This document shows positions 39,572-47,775 of a stretch of 64,000 nt of DNA, in pieces. Origin of the DNA: Flavobacteriia bacterium (GTDB taxonomy: Bacteria; Bacteroidota; Bacteroidia; Flavobacteriales; Flavobacteriaceae). The position numbers were made by a program, and so were the translations under genes. Within the stretch, counting starts at the first letter, position 1; every line of letters starts with the position of its first letter. The stretch spans positions 13,247 through 77,246 of the forward strand of contig JAAFHW010000003.1 of assembly GCA_013298525.1 (NCBI GenBank), in the 5' to 3' direction. A model generated the notes under the pieces. That model was not told the origin of the DNA. It did no database searches and was given only the letters and a program-made list of their open reading frames with translations.

Positions 39572-40009
39572 TTACTTCAAATACAAACAATGATTATAAT
39601 AATCTATAATAGCTTTTCCTTGTAATAAAATATCAGCGCCAATAATCCCTTGAACTGGTTTGGCTTTATATTGTTGTAGTGCAATATTAACATGAGATAA
39701 ATCAAAAATCACCAAATGAAAATCAGTTTCTTTCCATCTGCCAAGTTGTAAGGTGTTGTTTTTTGCAACTTGTGTAAACATTCCAGTGGCACCAGCTCCA
39801 GCAGCTCTAGTTTTAGATTTTTTGGCTTTTAGTTGAAATAATTCAACGCTCTCAAATCCAACACAACTATTACTCGCACCAGTATCTAGAATAAAGTTTC
39901 CTTTTACGCCGTTAATACTTGCTTTTATAAGTAAATGCTGGGTTTTAGAAACTTTGAAAGCAATTTTTTTGTAATTGTTTTTCTTTAAAGTCGTTTGGAA
40001 TTCTTCCAT
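39572..40009 (-). CDS. Retropepsin-like (clan AA) aspartic protease
   Basis: 145 aa; GNFILDTGASNSCVGFESVE (DTGA active-site motif), PVQGIIGADILLQGKAIIDY flap/second motif. No obvious signal peptide. Confidence 0.9.
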   Translation of the reverse strand: MEEFQTTLKKNNYKKIAFKVSKTQHLLIKASINGVKGNFILDTGASNSCVGFESVELFQLKAKKSKTRAAGAGATGMFTQVAKNNTLQLGRWKETDFHLVIFDLSHVNIALQQYKAKPVQGIIGADILLQGKAIIDYYNHCLYLK

Positions 40010-42570
40010 TTTTTAAAAATTTTGAATAGCAAAAGTAAAGCAATTACGCTTCCTAAAATTGAAAACCAAATAAAATAGTTTCCATTAGAGTTGGTTTCTA
40101 ATGTTCCGTAATATACAAAGGAACTCCAATAATAAGGCGATTTTTTTGCATTTGGTATCGATTCATCTGAAAGAAAATCAAGCTTTGCTTTATTTGTAGC
40201 TTCGTAATAGGATTTGCCAGATTTTATATTGGAATAGAATTTTTCCATCAAAATTGAAGTCGTAAAATCGTTTACTTTCCATAAGGAGAATAACAGATTT
40301 TGAGCTCCAGCAAATTGAAATCCTCGCGCAATACTCATGGCTCCTTCAGCTTTATAAAGTTTGCCAATTCCAGTTTCGCAGGCACTCAATACTACCAAAT
40401 TCGGGTTGATTTCTAAATTATATAACTCAGAATATAAGATTTCGGAATTATAAAATTTGATATTCGCCTGATCAATAATATCGCCTGAATCGGCATGTGT
40501 TGAAAGATGAAGAATGGAATAATTTTGAGCATTTGAACTGAAGTTTTTAAATGTTGCTTCGGCTTTTGAAAGATAATTACCATCAAATTTCTCTTGAATA
40601 GCTTCCATTTCTTTTTTGGAAAAAGCTAGTTCTAAATTGGTTTTTTCAAATATTGGAAACACGCCAAGAACAGTTTCTTTATCAAATTTAAAAGGAACGG
40701 AGTTCAAATAAAATGAAGCAGAATTATTATAGCCAATTGCGAAATCATTTAATAAATAATTCATTTTGGCAAAATTGGTTGTTTTAGATTCTTTAGTAAT
40801 CAAAGCCTCAAAAGGAAGAAAAGTAAGAATGCCATCAGGAATAATGATGAGGTTTTTATAAGTTGATTTTACAGGAAGTTTCAGCATTTTATAAACTAAA
40901 AATCCATGATGATTATATTCAGAAACATGGTTTGCAATCTTCTCACTATCAGAAAAATAATCTATAAATGATCTTATTGTTCTAATGGAATTATCGTCAA
41001 TTTTAATAAAATCTAACTTTATATTTCCGTTTTCTAAGGTGAAACTATATAGTCTGTTTTGACCATAGAAATATTCAACCAAAATAGCTTTGTCTTTTTT
41101 TAATTTTGAAAACAAATTATTAATATCAACTATTTTGGATTCATTTGATTTTTCAGATGTTTTCGATTTCAATAAAAGCATCAACTCATTTTGTTTTTTG
41201 ATGGCATTATTGATTATAGAAATGTCGGCTGAATCTAATTTTTGTTGCTCTTTGCTAATTATAGTATTCCAATTTTGAAGTTGTTCTAAAATTAGTTTTT
41301 CTTCTCTTGAAATTGTTTTGTTTTTCGAAATAGTTTGTTTTAGAACTGCCGATTTTGTTTGCTCTTGTAATACAAAGGCATTTTCAACATAACTTATTTT
41401 TTTCTCTTTTTGATAAAGCGAATAGAAGATGTCAAGACATTTTTCTGTTCGATTTCGGTTTCTAATCTGTGTAATTATTTTAGAGTTTTCATAAACCAAA
41501 AGCGATTGAAATAACTCCTCTATATGAAAAGAAAGCTGGTAGCTTTCTAATGCTTTTTTGGATTGATTCTGCGCTAAAAATAGTTCGGCTTGTAAATCTA
41601 AAGCATCTAATAAAGTAGTTTCTGCATAAAGAGAATTCTTATTGGGAAGATTGCCTTTTGATTTATTAAAATAAGGAATTAGAATCGTAAAAGCGTCTTT
41701 GATTTTGATATCTGCCTCCGATATTTTTCCTTCTTTGAATAACAAATTAGCTTCTTCAATGCTAAATTGAGCTTTTTTTCGAGGCTCTAAATTTGGTAAT
41801 TTGTTAAACTCATTTCGTGCTTTTTCAAAATAGGAATCTGCTAATTTCACATCTGAATAAATATTTAATTTTGATAAATTTCTATAAGCATTTGATAAAG
41901 TTTCAATTTGAGATTTATCTGACTTTAATAAAGAAATTGATTGTAAATAGGAACTTTCTGCTTTGTCAGATTTAGTATTCAGAAAATAATTATTTCCTAA
42001 ATTATTCAATAGAACACCTTTTTGTGTAGCGGTTAATCTTTCTGTTTTTATTGTTTTTTCAAGTAAATCGGTAGCTTGATTAATTCTTCCTGAGTTTTGA
42101 TATACATTGGATAAATTGAGAATAGCCGCATACTTTTGTGCCTGATTTTTTTCAACAGTAGCAATGTAGAAGTATTGTTTTATGGTATTTTCTGCATTAT
42201 CATAATCCCCAATAATAGTATAAAGATTACCTAATGGTTTTAAACAAAACTCGGTTATATCATAGTCAGAAAGTTTGTTTTTTTGAAACAACTGCCATGC
42301 GCTTTCATAACTTGAAATAGCTTTATTAGTAAACCCAAATTGATTTTGATAGTAAGCTTTATTGCTTTTTAAAATTACCAAAGCAAGAATTTCAGCTTTT
42401 GATTTTGGATGAAATGTTTTTTCTAAAGCTTCAAGTTTTTTCAAATTTTCATCACTCGGATTGGCAACAAATGCATCAATTGCATAATAAATTTTATCTT
42501 CTAAAGTAACCTCATTACTTTGAGAAAACATCATTTGAGTGAATAAGAAAAGAAGAATTATTTTCCGCAT
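39985..42570 (-). CDS. TPR-CHAT domain protein, secreted N-terminus and C-terminal TM anchor
   Basis: 861 aa; signal peptide; TPR-like helices; CHAT His in ILHLSTHADSGD and Cys in VVLSACETGIGKLYKAEGAMSIARGFQFAGAQNLLFSLWKV; C-terminal YFIWFSILGSVIALLLLFKIFKKWKNSKRL. Confidence 0.94.
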   Translation of the reverse strand: MRKIILLFLFTQMMFSQSNEVTLEDKIYYAIDAFVANPSDENLKKLEALEKTFHPKSKAEILALVILKSNKAYYQNQFGFTNKAISSYESAWQLFQKNKLSDYDITEFCLKPLGNLYTIIGDYDNAENTIKQYFYIATVEKNQAQKYAAILNLSNVYQNSGRINQATDLLEKTIKTERLTATQKGVLLNNLGNNYFLNTKSDKAESSYLQSISLLKSDKSQIETLSNAYRNLSKLNIYSDVKLADSYFEKARNEFNKLPNLEPRKKAQFSIEEANLLFKEGKISEADIKIKDAFTILIPYFNKSKGNLPNKNSLYAETTLLDALDLQAELFLAQNQSKKALESYQLSFHIEELFQSLLVYENSKIITQIRNRNRTEKCLDIFYSLYQKEKKISYVENAFVLQEQTKSAVLKQTISKNKTISREEKLILEQLQNWNTIISKEQQKLDSADISIINNAIKKQNELMLLLKSKTSEKSNESKIVDINNLFSKLKKDKAILVEYFYGQNRLYSFTLENGNIKLDFIKIDDNSIRTIRSFIDYFSDSEKIANHVSEYNHHGFLVYKMLKLPVKSTYKNLIIIPDGILTFLPFEALITKESKTTNFAKMNYLLNDFAIGYNNSASFYLNSVPFKFDKETVLGVFPIFEKTNLELAFSKKEMEAIQEKFDGNYLSKAEATFKNFSSNAQNYSILHLSTHADSGDIIDQANIKFYNSEILYSELYNLEINPNLVVLSACETGIGKLYKAEGAMSIARGFQFAGAQNLLFSLWKVNDFTTSILMEKFYSNIKSGKSYYEATNKAKLDFLSDESIPNAKKSPYYWSSFVYYGTLETNSNGNYFIWFSILGSVIALLLLFKIFKKWKNSKRL

Positions 42571-42573
42571 AAA

Positions 42574-44580
42574 TTAAAACTTCCAAATGCCATAAAACTG
42601 CCAATAATCAAACTCTTTTTCAAAGTTTTTGTAATATCTAATTCCAACACTTGGTCCAATTCTGGCAAAGCCAAAAGTTACATCTGCAAACAAACTAGTC
42701 TGGGTTTTTGAGAAATTTTTTGAAGTAGTTTTTGAACTATTAGATTCTTGTAAATCGGTTATTTCATTTCCTGGAATTGGTGGATTTTGACCAAAATTTA
42801 CAGCATAATATTTTTTTGAAAAATCATTTTCTACAGTTTCATTCATTATTAAGGATAGTTGTGGTCCAGCGCCAACACCAATATAATTGTTAATGTTATA
42901 ACGTAAAGAAATAGGTACAATATCAATTAAATTTCTAGTTAATTTTGAGGAACTCGATGTTTGTGTAAAAGCAGCATCAACAAGGGTTCCATTACTCAGT
43001 ATAATTGGTGGTGTAAATTGTTGCAAAAGTAGAGGTGAAGTAGTATTGTTTCCGCCAGTTTCTAGATGATTAAAATAAATTTCCGATTGCCAATAAAAGC
43101 GATAAGATTTATATGGAGAAATTGTAGCTCCAACAAAAAAACTCTTTGGGTTTTCTTGATCTGGAAAATAATTGTATCCAGCTTTTGCTCCAATTGAAAT
43201 TCCGGGTTTGAATCTTGTTACAGCATAATTGGTAATTACAGGTTCGTTTTTATCAAAGAAAATTGACGTTTTACTTTTGGTTTTTATCTTGTGAAAATCT
43301 TTGGCAAATCTCAAGGAATATTTTACAAATCCTTTAGTCGAATCGCGTTCTTTTACATTCTTTTGTTGACTTCCTGGAAGATAAATATTTTTAAATGTAA
43401 AATGAATTTGATCCTTTTTAATTATCGTATCCAAACAACTGTAATTTACAACTTCATTTTTAGGACAGATTGGACATTTAGGATATAAATCAACAATTTG
43501 GAGTGTTTTTTTATCAAACATTTCTGGAATATCGGTTTCAAGTCTAATGGTTTTTGCCGGACCTTCTCCATCATTTTGAAAACGCGTTTTAAAATTTAGT
43601 GTTTTTAATCGAACCAATCTATAATTGATAAGAGTTCCGTTACTAGACATTTTATTAGGATCGTGTGACGTTACAATTTCCATTTCTAATGTTTTCTTTT
43701 TATGGTTTTTGTAGTTTCTGTCAGGAACATAAACGCCACGCATTCTTACAGTTGCGCTAGTGTCTTTAATCATGTCTGGTGTTGTTTTGAAACTCATAAA
43801 AACATTGCGAGTTTCTTTAGCATTCATTGCATCAAATTCTAAAATTTTAACATCAGAAAATAGGGCTTTGCTTTCTGCTAAAGTCATATCTAAGTTTTCA
43901 TCTTCAGTAGAAAAGGATTTTTTGAAATAAGTATAATCATCAACAGAGGCTACATTTTCATTAGAATTATTTTTGTCGTCAACAGAAGCAATTCCGTTTT
44001 CAATAATTTCTCTTTCTCCAAAATGTGTTCGGGTTTCTAATAGTTCGAAGTTTTTATTTTTAAACTCTTTATCGTTGTAAAACAAGTATAATTTTCCGCT
44101 AGAAACATAATCAAGAAGATTTTGATAACTCAAAACGACAATCATTTCTTCCTCAGGAACCGGTTCGCGATTGTTGAATATTTTAAATCCATCTTCGGTT
44201 TCAATAGAAGCAATATCCTCCGATTTGTCATCAGTAATTTCTGTTATAGCAACAGTTTTTGGTCGAGTAGAAGGTGGTTTTCCATTGTCATAATTATTTG
44301 TAACAGCAAGGTTTACTTTATAATCACCTTTCTTTTTATATACTTTTTTAGGTTCTTTAGCTTTGCTATAACTGCCATCGCCAAGTTCCCAAAAGTAACT
44401 ATAACTTGCTGGTGGTGCACCGGCAATTTGATTTAATGGAGGAGTTTCTGGTTTTAAAGAAACCAAGTTTCCTTTTTTATCAAAGCTAATAGTAGCTTTT
44501 CTGGTAACTGTATCTTTTACTTTTGTTTGAGAAAAAGAAAAAAAGGTAGTTAAAAACAGGAGTAAAACTAATTTTTTCAT
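42574..44580 (-). CDS. PKD-domain protein with C-terminal outer-membrane beta-barrel-like region
   Basis: Signal peptide MKKLVLLLFLTTFFSFSQ; YSYFWELGDGSYSKAKEPKKVYKKKGDYKVNLAVTN (PKD); C-terminal GISIGAKAGYNYFP...VGIRYYKNFEKEFDYWQFYGIWKF. Start set at 44580. Confidence 0.85.
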   Translation of the reverse strand: MKKLVLLLFLTTFFSFSQTKVKDTVTRKATISFDKKGNLVSLKPETPPLNQIAGAPPASYSYFWELGDGSYSKAKEPKKVYKKKGDYKVNLAVTNNYDNGKPPSTRPKTVAITEITDDKSEDIASIETEDGFKIFNNREPVPEEEMIVVLSYQNLLDYVSSGKLYLFYNDKEFKNKNFELLETRTHFGEREIIENGIASVDDKNNSNENVASVDDYTYFKKSFSTEDENLDMTLAESKALFSDVKILEFDAMNAKETRNVFMSFKTTPDMIKDTSATVRMRGVYVPDRNYKNHKKKTLEMEIVTSHDPNKMSSNGTLINYRLVRLKTLNFKTRFQNDGEGPAKTIRLETDIPEMFDKKTLQIVDLYPKCPICPKNEVVNYSCLDTIIKKDQIHFTFKNIYLPGSQQKNVKERDSTKGFVKYSLRFAKDFHKIKTKSKTSIFFDKNEPVITNYAVTRFKPGISIGAKAGYNYFPDQENPKSFFVGATISPYKSYRFYWQSEIYFNHLETGGNNTTSPLLLQQFTPPIILSNGTLVDAAFTQTSSSSKLTRNLIDIVPISLRYNINNYIGVGAGPQLSLIMNETVENDFSKKYYAVNFGQNPPIPGNEITDLQESNSSKTTSKNFSKTQTSLFADVTFGFARIGPSVGIRYYKNFEKEFDYWQFYGIWKF

Positions 44581-44614
44581 TGTAAAAAGGTTGGTTAGCA
44601 TTTATAAAAATAAC

Positions 44615-44642
44615 AAAAAGCGATGAATAAATCACCGCTTTT
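44615..44642 (-). terminator. Terminator after the lipoprotein gene 44667-45650
   Basis: Stem AAAAGCGATGA/TCACCGCTTTT with a minus-strand TTTTTG run. Confidence 0.7.
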
Positions 44643-44666
44643 CCAAAAATAAACTTAACCTAACTA

Positions 44667-45650
44667 TTATTGAATTGCATTTATCGCTGCTACAAGTTGT
44701 GCTTCAGAACCAACAGTTGTTTCGCCAAGTGTGAATGTATATTCATCGTTTGCAGCAACAGTAACTCCTTTTATAGCATATCTCCATTGACCATTTTCTT
44801 CTGTTGCAAAAATTACATGACATTGTAAACCAATTGGAATTTGACCATAATGTTCGCTGAATTTTTTAGTTGTTGGGTTGTAAGTATCCAACTTTGCTAA
44901 AGCATTTTGTCCTTCACCATCATAAGATAAATAAATGGCACAATTGGTATTGTCATATCCGTTTGGAACACTTGCAAGTAAGGTTGTTTTTGGTCTTGGA
45001 TCACTATAAAATCTATCTACATTTGACCAACCAAAGTTTCCAAAAGTAACATAATAACTGTTTTGTTCAAATCCAACTCCGCCACCTTGAGGTCCAGCAG
45101 GCGTTGTATTTGCTGCTTCCCAAACTAAATTTTCTGGATTATCCATATTCCCATCCCATAATGTCATGCTAGTATCAATTGCATTTTCAGTAAGATTTGA
45201 TGGGACAAGTAAAACCATATTACAAGTGATTGCTAATTGTTGACCACCTTGAGTGGCGTTGATATAAAATTCTCCACCAGAAATTAAAAGATTTTTGTCT
45301 CCATTTGGCATTAGACCCATTGTAGGTTTGTTGGTAGTTAACATGTGTCCTTTATCAAAAAGTTCTACATATTCTATATCTACAGCACCAGTAACTGGGT
45401 TTCCGTTTTTTGTTAGACAGTTTCCATTTATCATTATAGTTACTCCTTTTGTAGAGGTCAATGTTACTGTTCCGGTTCCGGCAGTCATTGTAAAATGTTG
45501 TGTCAAATTCTCTAAAGCAGTTTCTCTAATGTTTGCAAATTGCGCTGCACTTGGAGGAAGTTGTACTGCTGAATTGTTGTCGTCGTTTGAGCAACTTGTT
45601 AGAGCTAATGTTGCTAAAAATAAAAGGCTGATGTTTTTAAGTGATTTCAT
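44667..45650 (-). CDS. Uncharacterised lipoprotein (327 aa)
   Basis: Lipobox LATLALTSCSNDD; ECF-like promoter motif upstream. Confidence 0.85.
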   Translation of the reverse strand: MKSLKNISLLFLATLALTSCSNDDNNSAVQLPPSAAQFANIRETALENLTQHFTMTAGTGTVTLTSTKGVTIMINGNCLTKNGNPVTGAVDIEYVELFDKGHMLTTNKPTMGLMPNGDKNLLISGGEFYINATQGGQQLAITCNMVLLVPSNLTENAIDTSMTLWDGNMDNPENLVWEAANTTPAGPQGGGVGFEQNSYYVTFGNFGWSNVDRFYSDPRPKTTLLASVPNGYDNTNCAIYLSYDGEGQNALAKLDTYNPTTKKFSEHYGQIPIGLQCHVIFATEENGQWRYAIKGVTVAANDEYTFTLGETTVGSEAQLVAAINAIQ

Positions 45651-45713
45651 AATTTCTAATTTTTTGATGTTTTTAATCTGAACTCGTTTCAGATTCTTTT
45701 TGTTTTATATTGT

Positions 45714-45743
45714 TATATCAACTGGGATAATTATTTGTTACCC
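45714..45743 (-). promoter_or_regulatory. Putative ECF-sigma promoter, copy 1
   Basis: Minus strand GGGGTAACAAATAATTATCCCAGTTGATATAACA. Confidence 0.75.
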
Positions 45744-45768
45744 CAGTTTTAAAAGTTTTTTTAATCTA

Positions 45769-46365
45769 CTAGTAATAAGCAAAATCGATGTAAGGAATTC
45801 CTATATTTACTAACGGACCACCATTTTGGTAAAAATTGGCTCCAGTAATAGTCATTATTCCAAAAGTTTGAGGAAAACTTACTAATGCTCCAGGTTGATG
45901 TACAACTCTTCCAATGATGTTTGAAAAATTATTTCCGGCATTTGCTAAAAGCATTGTTCTTCTTATAGTGTAAGATTGATTGGCAATTATTGGTGTTGGA
46001 GTTATTGAAACATAACTTGTATTTGCAGAAGAGAACACATGGTTGCCAGTATAAATTACAGTATTAGTATTGTTGTCTACAATTTCCATTTTGTAAGGAA
46101 CAGCTGCAATTGCTAGTTGACTTTGATATCCAATACTACAAATAGTTTTGTTTTGAGATAAAGTAAAAGTGTATTCGTGAATTTCTGTATCAAATGTAAC
46201 ATTGTTTTGATGTCCAGGAAGTGTAACCACATTGGCATACAATTGATTGAAAATGGTGTTTGTTGAACTACAAGGAGGAACTGGAACTGGAGTTGTTCCT
46301 GTTGAGCAACTACTGATTATTAATCCTAAAAATAATAATGTTACGATGTTTTTAAATGTTTTCAT
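45769..46365 (-). CDS. Uncharacterised lipoprotein (198 aa)
   Basis: Lipobox LLFLGLIISSCSTGTTPVPVPPC; ECF-like promoter motif upstream. Confidence 0.82.
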   Translation of the reverse strand: MKTFKNIVTLLFLGLIISSCSTGTTPVPVPPCSSTNTIFNQLYANVVTLPGHQNNVTFDTEIHEYTFTLSQNKTICSIGYQSQLAIAAVPYKMEIVDNNTNTVIYTGNHVFSSANTSYVSITPTPIIANQSYTIRRTMLLANAGNNFSNIIGRVVHQPGALVSFPQTFGIMTITGANFYQNGGPLVNIGIPYIDFAYY

Positions 46366-46398
46366 GATTTCTAAATTTTTAAATGTTGTTTATAGTTT

Positions 46399-46428
46399 TA
46401 TATCAATTGGGCAACTAATTTGTTACCC
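46399..46428 (-). promoter_or_regulatory. Putative ECF-sigma promoter, copy 2
   Basis: Minus strand CTGGGTAACAAATTAGTTGCCCAATTGATATAAAA. Confidence 0.78.
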
Positions 46429-46439
46429 AGTTTTTTAAT

Positions 46440-46886
46440 TTATTTTTCAAAATCGGCACTTTGTATAATTTTATAGCTTAAAATATCGCCTGTGCTTACT
46501 AATTCTATCATACGTTTGGCTTGACTTTCAGAGCTTGAAAACCCTTTCGCTGTTCCAGTATCTGTAGTTACTTCCCAGAAGTACAATCTCACTTTGTTAG
46601 ACGAAACGGTTTCTTTTACTTGAAAGAAACTTTCAATTTTTCTATCTAAAACTATTTCTCCCACTGATGACAATTCGATCATTCTTTTTGCTTCTTCCAA
46701 TGAATTTGCTGTTCCAGAATAATTGCCTTGATTTGTTCTTACGTTCCAATCATATACTTCTTTAATTTGATCTCTTGTAAGAGTTGAAGTTGCTTCGATT
46801 GTGTTTGAAGTTGTTGTTACTTCTGTAGCGTTTATATTTGAAAATGATAATGCCACGATTGCTAATGTTAAGATTGATTTTTTCAT
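46440..46886 (-). CDS. Small secreted protein with two internal repeats (148 aa)
   Basis: Signal peptide; repeats YDWNVRTNQGNYSGTANSLEEAKRMIELSSVGEIVLDRKIES and YFWEVTTDTGTAKGFSSSESQAKRMIELVSTGDILSYKIIQS. Confidence 0.85.
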   Translation of the reverse strand: MKKSILTLAIVALSFSNINATEVTTTSNTIEATSTLTRDQIKEVYDWNVRTNQGNYSGTANSLEEAKRMIELSSVGEIVLDRKIESFFQVKETVSSNKVRLYFWEVTTDTGTAKGFSSSESQAKRMIELVSTGDILSYKIIQSADFEK

Positions 46887-46939
46887 GATTTCTAAGTTTT
46901 AATGTTTTTATTAATAGTTTTGATTTTGTTTTCTATTGT

Positions 46940-46969
46940 TATATCAATTGGTGTTTTAATTTGTTACCC
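46940..46969 (-). promoter_or_regulatory. Putative ECF-sigma promoter, copy 3
   Basis: Minus strand TAGGGTAACAAATTAAAACACCAATTGATATAACA. Confidence 0.78.
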
Positions 46970-47025
46970 TATTTTTTCAAATTTCTTTTTGAAACTTTAT
47001 AAATCTTAATTGATGTATTTTTCTT

Positions 47026-47055
47026 TATATCAATTGTAGTTTTAATTTGTTACCC
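47026..47055 (-). promoter_or_regulatory. Putative ECF-sigma promoter, copy 4
   Basis: Minus strand AAGGGTAACAAATTAAAACTACAATTGATATAAAG. Confidence 0.75.
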
Positions 47056-47116
47056 TTACAATCTGAATTATTTTGATTAACTTTTTAAAACACTATTTCA
47101 ATGAACTTTATATCAC

Positions 47117-47146
47117 TATATCAACTCGTGTTATAATTTGTTACCT
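47117..47146 (-). promoter_or_regulatory. Putative ECF-sigma promoter, copy 5
   Basis: Minus strand TGAGGTAACAAATTATAACACGAGTTGATATAGTG; lies in the leader region of the divergent sigma gene. Confidence 0.68.
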
Positions 47147-47189
47147 CAATTATTAATTTTTTTCTACATTAGCAGTAAATAAGGTAGTT

Positions 47190-47771
47190 ATGACAGATAA
47201 AAATATTCATCCAGACCAATTATATATCGATGGATTGCTCCAAAATAATTCCAATATTATTCAATCTATATATAAGAAGTTTGCTCCAAAAGTTAAAAGC
47301 TACATCCGAACCAACAGCGGTGACGATGATCAAGCGCAAGATGTTATTCAAGAAGTACTTATAACTATTTACAATCAAGCTAAAACTAATGGCTTGCAAT
47401 TAAGTTGTCCGTTTGATGCGTACTTTTTCTTATTATGTAAAAGACGCTGGTTCAATGAATTAAAAAAATTATCCAATAAAGAGGTAACATTACAGGATGA
47501 TAATGTATCTATAGATGAATCGGTTCAAGAAATGACTTTTCAAACCGAAGTTTTTGATGAAAAGCAATCGTTATTTGACGAAATGTTTCAAAAGCTAGGC
47601 GAGAAATGTCAAGAAGTACTCAAACTAAGTTTTGTAACCAAAACAATGGAAGAAGTAGCCGAAAAACTGAACGTTACGTATGGTTATGTGCGCAAAAAGA
47701 AATCGCTTTGCACTGGTCAGTTAACCGAAATGATTCAGCAATCAAACAGATACAAATCATTAAAATACTAA
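47190..47771 (+). CDS. ECF-type RNA polymerase sigma factor
   Basis: 193 aa; IYKKFAPKVKSYIRTNSGDDDQAQDVIQEVLITIYNQ (region 2), LGEKCQEVLKLSFVTKTMEEVAEKLNVTYGYVRKKKSLCTGQL (region 4 HTH). Confidence 0.93.
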   Translation: MTDKNIHPDQLYIDGLLQNNSNIIQSIYKKFAPKVKSYIRTNSGDDDQAQDVIQEVLITIYNQAKTNGLQLSCPFDAYFFLLCKRRWFNELKKLSNKEVTLQDDNVSIDESVQEMTFQTEVFDEKQSLFDEMFQKLGEKCQEVLKLSFVTKTMEEVAEKLNVTYGYVRKKKSLCTGQLTEMIQQSNRYKSLKY

Positions 47772-47775
47772 AGTC

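Noticed and set aside
42574-44580. Including the PKD-CHAT operon in the ECF regulon
   Set aside because: No copy of the GGTAACAAAT/GATATA motif found between 44580 and 44667, and a terminator lies at 44615-44642; physical proximity only.
45675-45695. Small hairpin AATCTGA-N7-TCAGATT in the leader of the 45650 lipoprotein gene
   Set aside because: Only 7-bp arms, not present in the leaders of the two sister genes; could be chance in AT-rich DNA.
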